A DNA stretch of 64,000 nucleotides. Source: Neurospora intermedia. Its lineage: Eukaryota; Ascomycota; Sordariomycetes; Sordariales; Sordariaceae. Shown in pieces: positions 1 to 14,209 of the stretch. Where the stretch lies: positions 1-64,000 of the forward strand of contig BTPP01000002.1 of the NCBI GenBank assembly GCA_037102815.1, read 5' to 3'. A program made the position numbers and the translations under genes. Position 1 is the first letter of the stretch, and each line of letters begins with the position of its first letter. The notes under the pieces were generated by a model. It made no database searches and was not told where the DNA came from. It worked only from the letters and a program-made list of their open reading frames with translations.

Positions 1-162
1 CCCTAACCCTAACCCTAACCCTAACCCTAACCCTAACCCTAACCCTAACCCTAACCCTAACCCTAACCCTAACCCTAACCCTAACCCTAACCCTAACCCT
101 AACCCTAACCCTAACCCTAACCCTAACCCTAACCCTAACCCTAACCCTAACCCTAACCCTAA
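1..162. repeat. Telomere, 27 tandem CCCTAA units
   Basis: Twenty-seven uninterrupted copies of CCCTAA (TTAGGG on the other strand) begin at base 1 and stop abruptly at 162, where AT-rich DNA starts. This is the canonical telomere repeat of filamentous fungi. The C-rich strand reads inward, as expected for a left chromosome end, so the window is a true chromosome terminus. No degenerate telomeric variants form a transition zone. Confidence 0.99.
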
Positions 163-1186
163 ATATTTAAAACGTTTTTTAAATAAATAGTAGAGAATAC
201 TAGTTGGTTCGAATAATTATATTAAAGGCTTAATAATTATAATAAAAGCGAAGGCTTTTATTAAACTTCCGAATAAAGAGGACGGGCGTTTTAGTAATTA
301 AATTACTAGCTTAAATAAAACTTTTATTTATTAAATTCCAAAGAGTCTTTTTAAGTACTAAAAATTCTTTTCGAAATATATTATATAGTAGGCCGAAAGG
401 AAGTAGGAAATTTCTACTATCTAGTCCCTTCTTTAATTTAATTTTTAAATTAATTCTAGGCTTATATTCGTTAAGACGGTCGGCTTCCTACTTTCTAAAA
501 AGAGGAATAAAATCCTAAAAGTCTTTAAGGATAATTTATTAGAATTTTTTATTAGTTCGGACCCTTTTAAACGCTAGAGCCTTCTTAATATTCTTTAATT
601 AAATAGCAAATATAAAAGTTTTTATAATAGCCCGGCCTTCCGTCTTACTTATATAACGGATATAATTAATAAAAGTAATAGTAAGAATGTATATTACTCC
701 TTAAAATTCCTCGAAAAATAGAGTTTTAAGTTTAGATTTATTAATATAATTTACTTAAGATTGAATAACGCTATACTAAAATCTCTTTTCGTAGGGAATT
801 AAATAAGTTTAATTAATTATTAATTATAGTTTCCCGAAAATAATAGGGTATTCGAACTCTAGTATTATATATACGTAGATTAGTAAAATATAATTTTAAA
901 ACTCCGTAAGGAAATATATAATACTTTAAATAGAAGTACTTTCTATAATTACTATAGCGCTTCGGATCTGCCGGACTAGGATTAGGATAATAGAGATTTA
1001 GAGATTTTGAATAATATTTTTACTAATAGTAATATAATACTAGTAACCTTCGTTAATAAGGGTATAGAATAGATTAGTAGAATTAATAACGATTAGTATT
1101 AATATTAGGCCTATTTTTATTTAGGGTTTAAATTCTTCTACTTTATTTAATACTTCTAGAGTAGGTTCTAGTATCCGATTTTATAC
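163..1186 (+). pseudogene. RIP-degraded reading frame of unknown function, 5' part
   Basis: A plus-strand frame reads coherently from roughly 530 to 1186. Its stops are all TAA or TAG, as RIP makes from CAA, CAG and TGG. It includes stretches such as FELQYYIYVDQ and FYNYYSASDLPD (about 860-980), which look like real protein rather than random AT-rich translation. The frame is cut at 1191 by the LTR element and seems to resume at 23843, since the two sides share the target duplication TAGAG. I do not recognise the family. Subtelomeric helicases are common at fungal chromosome ends, but I see no helicase motif. Confidence 0.4.
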
Positions 1187-1191
1187 TAGAG

Positions 1192-1501
1192 TGTTACAAT
1201 CCAATAGCAAGTAATTATATAACTAAACTAAATAGGACCAATTAGGTCTACGCCGGGAGCCGGCGCCGTAATTCAACGGCGCCCGGCAAACGGCGTAGGG
1301 CGCCGAGTAGCCGGGAATAGCCTTAACGGCGCAACCGGCCTATATTGAAGGAAGTAATATAAAGGAAGGCCCCCTTAGGCCTTCCGAATACTAGTTCTTT
1401 AATAAGTAATAACTATTATAATTTATTAGTACCTTTTAACTACTACTACCGTTGTCTATTATCCTAACAATATACTCCTATACTTATAACAGTTCGTTAC
1501 A
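1192..1501 (+). repeat. 5' LTR of the outer gypsy element (310 bp)
   Basis: It matches 23528-23837 along its whole length with no indel in the boundaries. It keeps a GC-rich core (about 1255-1345) shared by both copies. Its last 100 bases, next to the element interior, carry more A/T substitutions than the same part of the 3' LTR, while its first base pairs keep the TG start. Confidence 0.95.
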
Positions 1502-1899
1502 CGTTACTTACTTATTAAATTAATATACTAATATTATAGGATTTGCTATTGTACCTAAACTTTCCTTAAAATTTATTAAATTTCCTCAACCCCTCGGCTT
1601 AACCTTCTATTATTATATTTAGAAATCCAATTAAAAAACCCACTACTAGAGGACCTATTAGAATTGGACTCCCGGGTACCGTAGTTAAAAACCCCGGCCC
1701 CGGAATAAATTCTATAACCGGTATTAAAAATAATAATAGTCGTAAAGTTACAACCGCTAAGCTTCGTACCCAATAGGAAGCCGCTCGACACTTCGATACC
1801 CAAGGTAAAAAACTAGCCCTTACTAATATTATTCCTACTATTACTAAAAATACTAATACGGCCAAACTTTATAAAATTATTAATAGATTAAGTATAAGA

Positions 1900-4147
1900 G
1901 TCTTATCCGACTACACAATCTATAATAACCCTCCGCTCCCTAAGATTAAACTCAACCCGCCGCCCAAATTCAACAGTACTAAAAAGGAAGACCTTTAAAG
2001 ATTCCTTACTTAGGTCCGCACTAACCTAAAGTTCTCTAATATCTAAGACCCCGTTTAAATAGTTTTATATACCGCCTCTTTCCTAACCGGTAAAGCCCTC
2101 GAATAGTTCCAACCCACCTAAACCGATTACTTTAGATATAGATAGTCCAATATATATTCTAAGACCGTTTAAATCTTTAGCGACTTTAATTATTTCGAAG
2201 GAGTTATTAATTAAATTTTTAAACTTACTAATAAAATATATTAGATTAAAACTAAATTAAATAAACTCCGTTAAACTAAATTAACCGCCTCCTACACAAC
2301 CGAATTTAAATAGTTTACATTCCGCATCGATTAGAATAACAAAAATCTTAAATATTAGTTCTATCGGGGATTAAAAAATAACGTTAAAAACGAATTCATT
2401 AAAGTCGACTATAAAACTAAAAGTTTTAATAAGTATATAAACAAAATTATTATTATCAATAACCGGCTCTTTGAACGTAAATACGAAAAAGGATTAAGCG
2501 ATAGCCGACCCTAAATTAACAATAGTTATAAATATTAATATAGCAGTAATAATTACAATAATTATAATTATAGTACTATTTATAGTACTTATACGGGTCC
2601 TATAAATATAAATATAATTAATAATTATAACTACAATTAGCGAAAGACTATAGGAGTATTTAATAAAATTAAAAAATACTTTAAATATAATAAACCTAGC
2701 CACTTTATATACAACTACCGTAGTAGGGGCCGTAAACCCAATAATAATTAGAAATCCGTCCCTACTTATTCTACGAATTCTATTAATAAAGGGAAGAGTA
2801 AGAAAAAAATTAATAATATTAAAATAAATTACGACTTTACTAACGCCCTCGCTACAATTATCGCCGACGGACCTAATACTATCTATATAATTTATATAGT
2901 TAATTAGAATAACGAATTAATAAACAACCTTATTTCTATCGAATAGTACGACTAATATAAATAAATAGAAGAGGACGAACGCAATTAATAAAACTTCGAA
3001 GACGAGAGCGATTATAAGGAATATATTTAAAATTATAATATTTATACTACCCTACTCTCGGAGTTTGGTACCCCCTATCTAAAGAATTAACCGTTTAAAA
3101 CAATTAAAAAATATAAAGAATCCGCCGTTTAAATTAACCTATTAAATACTATACGTTCCGAATCTAATATAAATATAATAGAATAAATAAATTAGAATAA
3201 TAAGTACTAAACCGAATTCAACCGACTTAAGGACCTTACCGACGTCGACCGCACTACTATACTAGAAAGAGAGATTTAGTAAACTACTTATAATTATTAA
3301 AGAAGGAGAATTTATTATAAAGATTATTGTAATTATAAGGAAACCTTTAGGGATTCGATTAAACGTCCTAAGGAATTTATTACTTTTATTCAATCCTTAC
3401 TTTAGGAACTTAAAACCTATATTATATATAATGAAAGGAAGTAATGTACTTTCAATTTTAATAATAAGTACAACCGATAGCTTTAAACTGAATATTACTA
3501 CGGGCTAATCGACGAAGACGTATTTATCGAACTTTACCTACTTAAAGAAATTATTTATTCTATTAGAGTAACCGTATTCTAGGCTAACGTCTATACTATT
3601 TATAATAACCTATAAATAGCTTAAGTAGGAAATTACTTAATAATCTACTCTAATTATCCCTCGTATAATAAAATTATATAAATATAGTACCTCTACAACG
3701 CGTACCCTTAGTACCTATCCTATAAAATAGAATATAACCATTTCCTATAAAGGGTCTAGGAGAATAATATACTAGTACCCGTACGCGCCGCCTACTATAA
3801 AGACACTATCGGTATGTAGGATCCGACCCTAAAACCCCGAACCCTTAGCGGGCAAATTAAAAAGTTCCTATTAAGAGAAAGGTACTCTTAAGAATACCTA
3901 GCAACCCCGTATGCTCGCTACTAAAATTACTACTAAATTAACTGTATAATATATATAGCTAAAAAAGCTAGATAATAGTACAGCCGGTAGGCAATTAGGG
4001 AAGCAAAGGAAATTATATACTAAAGAAAGTCGGTAAAACCAACGGAGGAAATAGTAGTAGTACCTTCTAATTCTAATAAGACGGTTAATAATACTTTTAA
4101 TAAGGCTACGAAGAAATACTGTCGCAAAGGACGCAAAAGATAGGGAA
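1900..4147 (+). pseudogene. gag region of the outer gypsy element
   Basis: This is the RIP-degraded Gag of the outer retrotransposon, which would form the virus-like particle. Around 1960-2170 the frame reads like a capsid domain (a PLFNGT-type start, then a FLTGKALE-like box followed by W-to-stop). Around 2668-2720 is a degenerate zinc knuckle, KYFKYNKPSHFIYNY, in which Cys codons have become Tyr, the expected G-to-A change. A second capsid-like stretch lies at 3350-3640 and another basic Cys-containing stretch at 4110-4147. The nested element at 4153 interrupts the region, and pol resumes at 11680. Exact frame boundaries cannot be set because of the stops. Confidence 0.7.
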
Positions 4148-4152
4148 ATAGT

Positions 4153-4405
4153 TGTCACAGGATTAGCCGTGACTGCCTTGTATACGCACGGCTCCTACCA
4201 TGGGCAGTTGAGCCTCGTGCTGTGCTATTGCTGCTATTGGCCAATGGTACATCACGTGCGTATGTACGTGCGACTGGTCTGAGCTCTAGGTATAGCTTCT
4301 ATACTTTACCCTATATCGTTAGACCTACGTATACCTCTCTTTCCCTCTCTTTGTACAACTATGTATATCCAACCTACCCTCTACTTTTAGCCTTGCCCTG
4401 TAATA
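4153..4405 (+). repeat. 5' LTR of nested copy 1 (253 bp)
   Basis: It matches the LTRs at 11422, 13075 and 20344. The first ~120 bases keep an almost unmutated GC-rich sequence (for example TGTCACAGGATTAGCCGTGA), while the inner end is AT-shifted (CCCTGTAATA, where the 3' LTR has CCCCGTGATA). Confidence 0.96.
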
Positions 4406-5289
4406 GTTAGTTGTATTTACTATTATATTGCGAGCGTATAATTTTATTTATTTAATCGCCGCCGTTGTGAGTATTTCTGACGAGTTTGCGATTAGTTCTT
4501 GTACTATAATAGTCCCGGTTATATTGCGTTACTAAGCTCGATTTCGAAGTTAATATTATTATATTATATTGCAATACTCTAGCGTTTATAAGGTAGTATA
4601 TTTACTTAGCTATAAAGTAGTACTCTATTTTTTATTAATTGAGTTAATTAATATCGTCCGTTATTGATGTAGATATTGCTATTTCTGTTATTAGTTTAAT
4701 TGTCGACCCTTCCTACGAATAGTTTTTTAAGAATATTATAGAGTTATTTAATAGTAGCTCTAACCCCGGCGCTATAATTGAATAAAGCAACTTCGATACC
4801 GCCTCTAAACTTATTAATTATTATACTTTCCTATACGTTATTACCGTCTTTACCCGTTTTATCTATTAGGATATTATTAAAGTGAATTTTTTTATTATAA
4901 TTATTAATAATATACTTACTAATAATATAGAATAGTTAGTAAAGTAAAATATAATTATTACTGACCTTAATAATAAAATTGCTTACTTCGAGAAATAATT
5001 TACTATTATTTAAAGTAAATTAATTAATATTATTTCTACGCTTACTACCGCTAACGAAGCTAATAGTTAATTTAGAAAGAATTATATTATTAACCTCCGT
5101 AAGAAGAATAATACTATTAAAGAATTTAGGAAGTCCTTCCATTAATATACGGACCCAACTAATATAATAAATTCTAACCCTCCTTAATTTACTAACCCGC
5201 TTAAGTCTAACTTAGAATTAAACGATAATAATACTATTATATCTACCCTAAAATTAAAGACTAATAAAGACCCTAACGTTTTTATTAGC

Positions 5290-6100
5290 AAAGGTAGTAT
5301 AGTTATTAAATGTATTAAATTTTACTATACTTGGCGTACGAAGATCGAGCTCTGTTAGTTCCAAAATATTTAGTATTTCAATTAGGACGAGCGCTATAAA
5401 TTTACCTAAGTTTTATCGTATTTAAGAAGCGCCGCTTTTTATATTTTATTTCCCTAAGTTATATTAATATTAAAGGAGGCTAATATAGAAGAGTAGAAAT
5501 AGAAGACTAACGAACTTTTATTCGCCTACCTTAATATTAAATATAATTGTATAGATTTGACCTTCGAATTATATTATAACCTTAAGACTTTGAAGATATC
5601 TAAGGGTTAGAAGTAGTTTGATTTCGAGGATAAATTTACTACTTTCGTCGATTATTATAATTTAAATAACTCTATAAAGACTTATTACTTAAAGATAAAA
5701 GTTACTAACGAGATTTGTAATGCTATTGTTTATTAATAAGAATTCTCCGTCCTTAATAATTATAATAAGTAGTTTACTCTATATTATAAACTTAGTACTA
5801 ACCTTAAGGATTACGATTAGTATAATAAAATTACTATTCCGTTCTATAAGAATAACCCCGGTAACTCCGGCTCCGGTTCTAGCAGTAATAATAATAGCTC
5901 CGCTTCTAAACGTATTATTAATTAGGGCGGTAGTACTATAAATTTAGACGCTATATCCGCCTTTAATATTTCTTTAGTACATATAATTAATAAAGCTATT
6001 ATCGATTACTACGTATAGAATAATCTATATAAGCGTTGTAGTAAGCCGGGTTACTAGGTTATTAATTACTATAATAGTATTAATATTAGTATCCCTAGGA
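5290..6100 (+). pseudogene. gag remnant of nested copy 1
   Basis: A plus-strand frame, broken by RIP stops, reads as a Gag capsid domain at about 5290-5960. A serine/asparagine-rich linker follows, then a zinc knuckle at about 6030-6075 (RCSKPGY, stop, VINYY). There the final His and Cys positions have changed to Tyr and a Trp codon to a stop, all explained by G-to-A. The same region is found in copy 2 at 14210-15000. Confidence 0.72.
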
Positions 6101-6429
6101 TTGAGAGAAATTGTAACTATTGCAACTACAATTACAATAAAGGAGGTAGTAATAGTAGTAATAGTAGTAAATTTACTATAGGTTAAAACAATTATAGTAA
6201 TAGCGCCTATATTAATACTATAGGTACTGGAAATATTACTACTACCGCTCCCGCTACTATAACTGCCCCGGCCGCCGCTCTAATTCCCCCCGCTATTAAA
6301 TATAGTGAAGGAAATATGTAGCCTCCCTATTAAATTATATAGAGAGGCTATTATTTATAACGATAATAGAGGAGGGGGATATAGATAATTTAATAAATTT
6401 AAAAGTAATTTAGTTAAAGAATTTAACCT

Positions 6430-9400
6430 TAGATAGTTATAATAATAATTCTATCCTCCTTTCTATTTATATTATTTATAAATTATATAATTAATAAAGT
6501 AAATATATTACTTTAATCGATAGTAGGTACTTAATATTCGCTTTTATCGATTATAGTTTTACTATTCGTTATACTATTCTATTATTGAAGCTTCCTAAAT
6601 TAAAGGTCCTATATTTAGCTAACGGTATAGTTAAGGACCTTATTACTTATTATTACAAAGTCCGTCTTTAGATTGGATACTATATTAAAATAATTATAAT
6701 ATTAGTATACGATTTAATAGTAGACTACCTAGTAATTTTGGGTATACTGTAGTTTAAATTTTATAACCCTTTAATATCCTAGCCGGACGGTTCGGTTATA
6801 TTTATAGAAATATATATTGGCCGCTATTTGCCCGCCGATTTATCCTTCTTTTTATATTGAATACTTAAAGTCTAGGACTTTATAAAATGCTATAAAATAT
6901 TATAACGTATTATTACCCCCCCCGCCTTAGCGGTAGGGGACGCGTTTAAAAACGGGGAAGACGATTATACCCTAATAATTATTAAAGACTTTAATTCTAA
7001 GATTGCCGGCCGCCTATTAATTATTTAACGAACGAAGCGCGCTATAAAATAATAATTTATACGATTAAAGGTTTATAAAGTACGCTTTAATACCCTATTA
7101 ATTACGGACTCCACTCCTAAAATTAGACTTATAGTCTACCGCCTCGTTATTAACCGGCGGAAGTCTAATATAAATTACCGTATTTCTATCTATTATACCT
7201 ATTATTCGAACGATTTAATTAATCTAATAAATATTAAAAACCTAACGGTAGCCAATTTTAATTAGCTTTACAAAACGTATAAATTTCGAATTTTCTATAC
7301 TTTATATACAGAGATTAGCGAAATTATAGAGGAGGCTAGGGCGGAGGAGGAAGCCCGGATTAAAGAGGTAGAAGAAGGTATTTTAAAGCCTAAAGAGCAA
7401 AGAAATAATAAAAGTATCGTCAATAAAAGAGTAAGGATAGGAATAGGATAGGTAAATTACCCATTATTAAATATATTAACTAAAGAAATAATATAAGAGA
7501 TTATAGCCGGTAATAGAATTAAATATAAAAAGTTATTAAGTAAGCACTTCTACCTCTAGATCGACGCCTATATTAGTAAAGGATTTAAGGTCATTATTTA
7601 TACTACTAAAATCGCTAATAAAATCTACCTTAATAGTAAATTAGATAAGGATTCCTAATAATATAAAGAAGCTATTAAATTCGTTAGAATTATTAAGGAG
7701 GACGTTATTAAATTCTACGAGAAGGCCGATAAACCCCCTAAGACCGACGTATAAATTAAAGAGAAGCTTCCTAATTAATATTGGAAGTATATTAATATAT
7801 TTAGGCTTAAGAAGGCTACGGTTATTCCCCCCTACTATTCCTATAATTTTAAAATTAAATTGAAGTTAAGCGAATAAATATTATATACCCGATTTAGATT
7901 TTTCAACCCCAACAAATTAAATATTATTAAGAAATAGATCGACGACAATTTTAAGATCGGTTTTATCCGCCCTTCTTAGTTAGAGGCCGCCTCCTAAATC
8001 CTTCTTATAAAGAAATTAAGTAGTGGAATCCGAATTTGTATAAATTATAGAAGTATTAATAATATTATATTTAAGAGTAAATACCCTTTCTTTTTAATTA
8101 AAGAGACTTTCGATATTATTTATAGAGTTAGGATTTTTACTAAACTTAATATTATCGCCGCCTTTAATTGTATTTATATAACCGAAGGGTATAAATAGCT
8201 AATAGCGTTCGTTACCCGTTTTAGGCTCTTTGAATCCCTAATTTACCCGTTCGGTCTATAAAACGCCCTAAGCGTTTTTTAGAATTATATTAATAATATC
8301 TTATATAATATTTTTAATATATATATAACCGTTTATTTCAATAATATTCTAATCTTTTCCGATAATAAAGTAAATTATAAGCGTTACATTAACGACGTTC
8401 TAGAATAATTAATTAAGGCGGGCCTATAAGTCGATATTAATAAATACGAATTTTATATTAAAAAGACTAAATACCTTAAGTTAATTATTATACTTAGCGG
8501 TATTAAAATGGACCCCGAAAAGATTAAAACTATTACCGACTAGTAGCCCCTTACTTTTAAAAAATTCCTATAAAGCTTCCTAAACTTTATTAATTTCTAC
8601 CGGCGTTTTATTAAAGGGTTTTTAATTATAGCTATACCTTTATACGACTTTACAAAGTAGAATGCCAAATAGGAATAGACCGCAACTTAATAGTCCGCTT
8701 TCGAAATATTAAAAGTAATTTTCACTAGCGAACCTACCTTACGTATCTATAATTAATTTAAGAAGATTATAGTCGAAACCGACGCTTCTAATTGGGCTTT
8801 TAGAGGAATATTCTCCTAATATAGTAACGATAGAGTATTCTACCCCGTAGCTTACTTCTTAGCGAAGTATACCGCTATAGAATATAATTATAATATTTAT
8901 AATAAAAAATTGCTAGCTATTATTAAAGTTCTAGAGGAATAGAGACTAGAGTTAGAGGGAATATAATAGCCGTTTAATATTATTATAGATTATAAAAATT
9001 TAAAGATTTTTATTATAAATAAGTAATTAACCCTACGTTATATATAATAGTTATAGTTCTTATTCCGTTTTAATTTTTTAATCCGTTATACTCTAGGTTC
9101 GAAGAACCTTCGTTCTAACGCTTTAAGTAGGAAGCTTAAAAATGTACCGTTGGATATAAATAATTATTATTTAAAAGTTAGGAATTATAAATTTATCGAC
9201 CCTACCTATTTCGAAGACGGTTATTTCGAAACTTTGTCGGCTATAAGTATTGAGGAGTTGGACGTCGACGAGGAGGTTTTCTTATTAGTGCTAAATATCC
9301 TCGAAGAATTAAATAAGTCTATGGACGATATTATTAAAGAGAGTTATATTTAGTCTATATTAATATAGGAGGCGGTTGCTTACTTGTACGACCTTAATTA

Positions 9401-10630
9401 GTTAGAATAGCGCCTTTATATTAAAAAGAAATTGAAGGTAATATTTATAGAGTATTCTATAATAGGAGGTAAAGTATATTATAAGGGAAGAATATTTATT
9501 AACCCGGACGATATAGCTACTTACTTATAATTAATTTACTGTACTTACTCCTCGTTAATAGTGGAATACCCTAGTAAAAATAAAATTTGAGTATAGATAA
9601 ATAAATACTAGTACTAGGCCGGTATAGCGGAAATTGTAAAGGCTTATTATAAAGGTTATTTAATTTATTTAAAAATTAAAGTATTATAAAGAGTTAAGGC
9701 CGGTTACTTTAAACCGATATTAGCCGCTTTTGTTCTTTAGAAGGATACCTCCGTCAATTATATTTCTCCCCTCCTAGAAAGTTTATACTTAGGCTAGAAG
9801 TTTAAATATATTACCGTTATAGTAAATTACTTAACTAAAATATAATATTATATTACTATTGAGACTATAGAAGCCGAAGAATTAGCCGATCGCTTTATTA
9901 ATAGAATTTATACCCTATATAGCCTTCTTAATACTATAATATCGGACCGCGGCTCCTAATTTGTATCCCTATTTTAGGCTACTGTCTATAAGAGGTTAGC
10001 TATTAAAAAGCTATTAAACTCCATTTTCTACCTTTAAACGAACGCTTAAACGGAATATATTAATATAGAAATAGAATAATACTTACGGGTTTTTATAAAT
10101 TAAATATAAACGGACTAGGCTAGATAATTACTATTAATAGAGTTCGTTAATAATAATATAGTTTTAAAAATTACAGGAATTACCCCGTTCTTTACTAACT
10201 ATAATTTTTACCTACAAATAAGTATCGAACTATCCTCTATTATACTATCCTAATTCTCCCTAACTTAGTAAAAAGAGTACTTAAAGGTTTATAAATTAGT
10301 AGTTCGATTCGAAACTATTTAGAACTATATACGTACTTTAATAAAGAAGGTATAAGACCGCTATAAGGCTAATATTAATAAAAAACGCTCCGATACGCTA
10401 AAATACTATTCTAGGGATCTAGTTATATTGAATACGATTAATTTAATTAACGGCCGCCTTTATAATAAATTATACCCCCGCTAGGAGGGCCCCTTTAAGG
10501 TAGAATAGGTATACTCTTATAACATTAAACTTATTTTACCTACTAATATACAATACTCCCCAGTATTCTATATTTCTATAGTTAAATATTATAGGGAAGG
10601 CCTACCTAGCTAAGCCGCTATCTAAGGGGA
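6430..10630 (+). pseudogene. pol remnant of nested copy 1 (protease, RT, RNase H, integrase)
   Basis: The frame shows a protease-like segment around 6500-6800 (LIDSR, from an aspartic protease D-S/T-G site). Reverse transcriptase covers about 7860-8480, with an SPILLIKK-like box and the active-site motif YFNNILIFS at 8334-8360, where YxDD has decayed to YxNN. RNase H is at about 8760-9080, the integrase core near 9810-10100, and a GPF box at 10486-10500 (EGPFKVE). The 790 bases after it hold a charged tail with no domain I recognise. In life this would copy the element RNA and insert the DNA. The lost catalytic aspartates and the stops make it inactive. Confidence 0.88.
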
Positions 10631-11421
10631 TGTGCGTATTAACGAAGGTAGGGTAATAATTAGAATTAATAATTATAAAGAAGTACTAGAGTAGGAATTC
10701 AATAAGCTCTTCGATTATAAATAATAGGGGAATAATTACTATTAGTTCTATATAGTAGTATAAATTTACTATAACCCTACCGAGGAACTAATTATTAATA
10801 TAATTAATATAAGGAAGGTTATTATTACCTTCTATAATAATTACCCTGAGGCGCTTATCCCGTTAGAGGTCAAATAATAGTTAGAAATTATAGCCTTTTT
10901 ATAAGAATAAACCCCGGTACTAATTCTAATACCTTATACGCCCTAAATACCCCGGGCCCTAACCTTACCCCCACCCTTAAAATACTCTAAATATATCGCT
11001 AACCTAAAGGAGTAAATTAATACCGCCGTTGTAGATATTACAACCGAATAATAAGTTTAAACGTAGAAGTTAACCCTAATAATTGTAGCTACCCTATACG
11101 AGCTAGAAATATTATCCGAAGAAGATATAAAGAAGTTGGATAAAGCTTTCAAAAAAATCTTTAGGAGGCTATCGGAAATATAGTAAAAGAAGAAGCTCCT
11201 TACGAAGAACGTAGAGGATAGGTTGGAGGTAGGGATTTATTAGTAGGGTAATAATAATTAGACTACGGAAGAGCTTAAAGATATAAGGAGGATTAGGAAG
11301 TTCGAGACTAGGGGGTTTTATTTACGGGTAGAGGAATTAGAAGACGGAGATTGAGGAATAATCTATCGTTTTATATATATATAGATTTTAAAGTTCTAGA
11401 GCTTCTTTTACAAGGAGGTAA

Positions 11422-11674
11422 TATTATAGGATTAGTTGTAATTGCCTTATATACGTACGGCTCCTACTATAGGCAATTGAACCTCGTGCTGTACTATTAC
11501 TACTATTGGCCAATAGCACATTACGTACGTATATACGTGCGACTGGTCTGAGCTCTGGGCATAGCTTCTATACCTTACCCTATATCGCTAGACCTGCGCA
11601 CACCTCTCTTTCCCTTTCTTCGTACAACTACGCATATCCAACCTACCCCCTACCTTTGGCCTTGCCCCGTGATA
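11422..11674 (+). repeat. 3' LTR of nested copy 1 (253 bp)
   Basis: It is the mirror of the 5' LTR in mutation load. Its inner start is AT-shifted (TATTATAGGATTAG where the 5' copy has TGTCACAGGATTAG), while its outer end is preserved (GGCCTTGCCCCGTGATA). Confidence 0.95.
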
Positions 11675-11679
11675 ATAGT

Positions 11680-13074
11680 ACTAACTCCTCACAAAAGGAC
11701 TATAAGTAACTGCTCCGCTATAGATCTTCGAAGTAAGTCGAAATAAGGATTTAATTTACGAGGTCTAAATAATATAGACCTAGCTATTTGCAGGAAAGGT
11801 AATAGCTATAATTAATTCCGGATTATCGATCAACCTTATTATACTATAAACGGTAAATAATTGGAAGATACTATAGGTACTTAAGAAAAGGCCCTATAGA
11901 GTATATATATTCGAAGGGAAAAGCCCGAACTACGAAGTTAAATAGGTGTTAAAAGAAATAATACTAATAAAGGTTATTATTAATAGGGACCCGCAAGAAA
12001 TTATATTTAATATTACTCCTATTAGTAAATATAATACTATATTGGATCGTCCCTAATTGAAAAAGTATAACCCTAATATCGATTGGACTAATAAAACTAT
12101 TAAGAAACGATATATATTAGATTAAGTAGTCGATATTTTAGAAGTCTCAATTATTGACGGAAAGGGTTAGTATCCTTCGTTATACGAAACTATATTATTC
12201 TAAAAACTATTAAGAATAGTTATATTTATTAATTTATACTTAAAGGTAATACTACTACCCGAACTACCCCCGAAAGCTAATAAAGAATAACTTAAAGATA
12301 TTCCTATTAAATATTGAGGTTATAAGGTCTATCGAATATTTACCGAATATACTTTACTAATTTATAGCCTATAGGACTATAAAATTCCTTTAAAGGAAGG
12401 TATTAAACCTAAATACTAGAAGATCTATTAGTTAAATACTATTTAAATAAAGGTACTTAAGGAATATATCGACGAAAGACTCAAATTGGGTTACATTAAA
12501 GATTTATAGTCACTTTAAGGCTCCCCCATCCTATTCGTCCTAAAAAAGGATAGAGAGCTCCGACTTATTATTAATTATTAATAATTCAATAATAATACTA
12601 TTAAGAATCGCTACCCCTTACTATTAATTTAGGAAATAAAGGACCAATTGGGTAAAGTAACAATATTTACTAAATTCGACCTTACTTCGGTATTTTCTTA
12701 AATACGTATAAAAAGGGGGGGAAGAATTTAAAATAGTATTTAAAACGCCTTTCAAACATTACGAATACCGTATAATACCGTAAGGTTTTACAAACGCACC
12801 CGTATTATTCCAAGTACGAATTAATATAATACTTAAATAATTTATAAAGAATTTTATAATAGCCTATATCGATAATATCTTTATCTTCTCTAAAAATAAA
12901 GAGTAATATCGATAGTACGTCTATAAAATACTAGTAGCCTTAAAGAAGGTAGAATTATTAATCAACTTTAAAAAAAGCGAATTCTATAAAATAAAAGTAA
13001 ACTTCCTAGAATACTATATTATACCTGGACAGATCCGTATAGATCTGTTAAAAATTAAAAACATAGCCGAATAG
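11680..13074 (+). pseudogene. Outer gypsy pol, first part (protease region and RT)
   Basis: This is the continuation of the outer element between its two nested insertions. About 12000-12130 reads like the end of a retropepsin domain (YNTILDRP). About 12400-13030 is reverse transcriptase, with KKDRELRLIINY near 12545, an FTKFDLTS box near 12670 and the active site YIDNIFIFS at 12865-12891, where the second aspartate codon GAT has become AAT. The frame breaks at 13074, where copy 2 is inserted with target duplication AATAG, and resumes at 20602. Confidence 0.85.
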
Positions 13075-13327
13075 TGTCACAGGATTAGCCGTGACTGCCT
13101 TGTATACGCACGGCTCCTGCCATAGGTAGTTGAGCTTCGTGCTGTGCTATTGCTGCTATTGGCTAATGGTATATTACGTGCGTATGTACGTACGATTGGT
13201 CTAAGCTCTGGGTATAGCTTCTATACCTTACTTTATATCGTTAGACTTGCGTATATTTCTCTTTCCCTCTCTTCGTATAATTACGTATATCCAACCTACC
13301 CCCTACCTTTAACTTTGCCCTATAATA
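13075..13327 (+). repeat. 5' LTR of nested copy 2 (253 bp)
   Basis: It starts TGTCACAGGATTAG and ends CCCTATAATA. The outer start is preserved and the inner end is AT-shifted. Confidence 0.96.
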
Positions 13328-14209
13328 GTTAATTATATTTACTATTATATTGCGAGCGTACAATTTTATTTATTTAATCGCCGCCGTTGTAAGTATTTCC
13401 GATAAACCTGCGATTAGTTCTTGTATTGTAATAGTTCCGGTCGTATTGTACTATTAGGCTCGATTTCGAAATTAATATTACTATATTGTACTATAATACT
13501 CCGGCGTTTATAAAATAGTATACCTACTTAGTTATAAGGTAGTACCTTATCCTTTATTGATCGAGTTGATTAATATCGTCCGTTACTAACGTAGACGTTA
13601 CTATTTCTATTATTAGTTCAATTGTCGACCCCTCCTACGAGTAGTTTTTCGAAAATATTATAGAATTGTTTAACGGTAGCTTTAACCCCGGCGCTATAAT
13701 TAAATAAAGCGACCTTAATACTACTTCTAAATTTATTAATTACTATATTTTCTTATATATTATTATTACCCTTACCCGTTTTATTTATTAAAATATTATT
13801 AAAGCGAACTCCTTCGTTATAATTACTAACGATACGTTTACCGATAATGCGGAGTAATTAGTAAAGTAAGACGTAATTATTACCGATTTCAATAATAAAA
13901 TTACTTACCTCGAGAAATAGTTTACTATTATTTAGAGTAAGCTAATTAATATTATTTCTGTACTTATTACCGCTAATAAGGCTAATAACTAATTTAGAAA
14001 GAATTATATTACTAATTTCCGTAAAAAGAACAATACTATTAAGGAATTTAGGAAATCCCTCTATTAGTATACAGATTTAACCAATATAATAAACCCTAAC
14101 CCTCCTTAATTTACTAATTTACTTAAGTCTAACCTAGAGTTAAATAATAATAACGCTATTATATTTATCCTAAAATTAAAAATTAGTAAAGACTCCAACG
14201 TTTTTACTA

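Larger units (their letters stand above)
4153..11674 (+). mobile_element. Nested Ty3/gypsy element, copy 1 (7,522 bp)
   Basis: It is bounded by 253-bp LTRs (4153-4405, 11422-11674) with TGTCAC...GTGATA ends, an inverted repeat once the final C-to-T is allowed for. It is flanked by the target duplication ATAGT (4148-4152 and 11675-11679). The duplication sits inside the outer element, so this copy inserted later. The internal order is gag with zinc knuckle, protease-like stretch, reverse transcriptase, RNase H, integrase and a GPF module. A short purine run (AAGGAGGTAA) precedes the 3' LTR. RIP stops pervade it. The length equals that of copy 2 exactly. Confidence 0.95.
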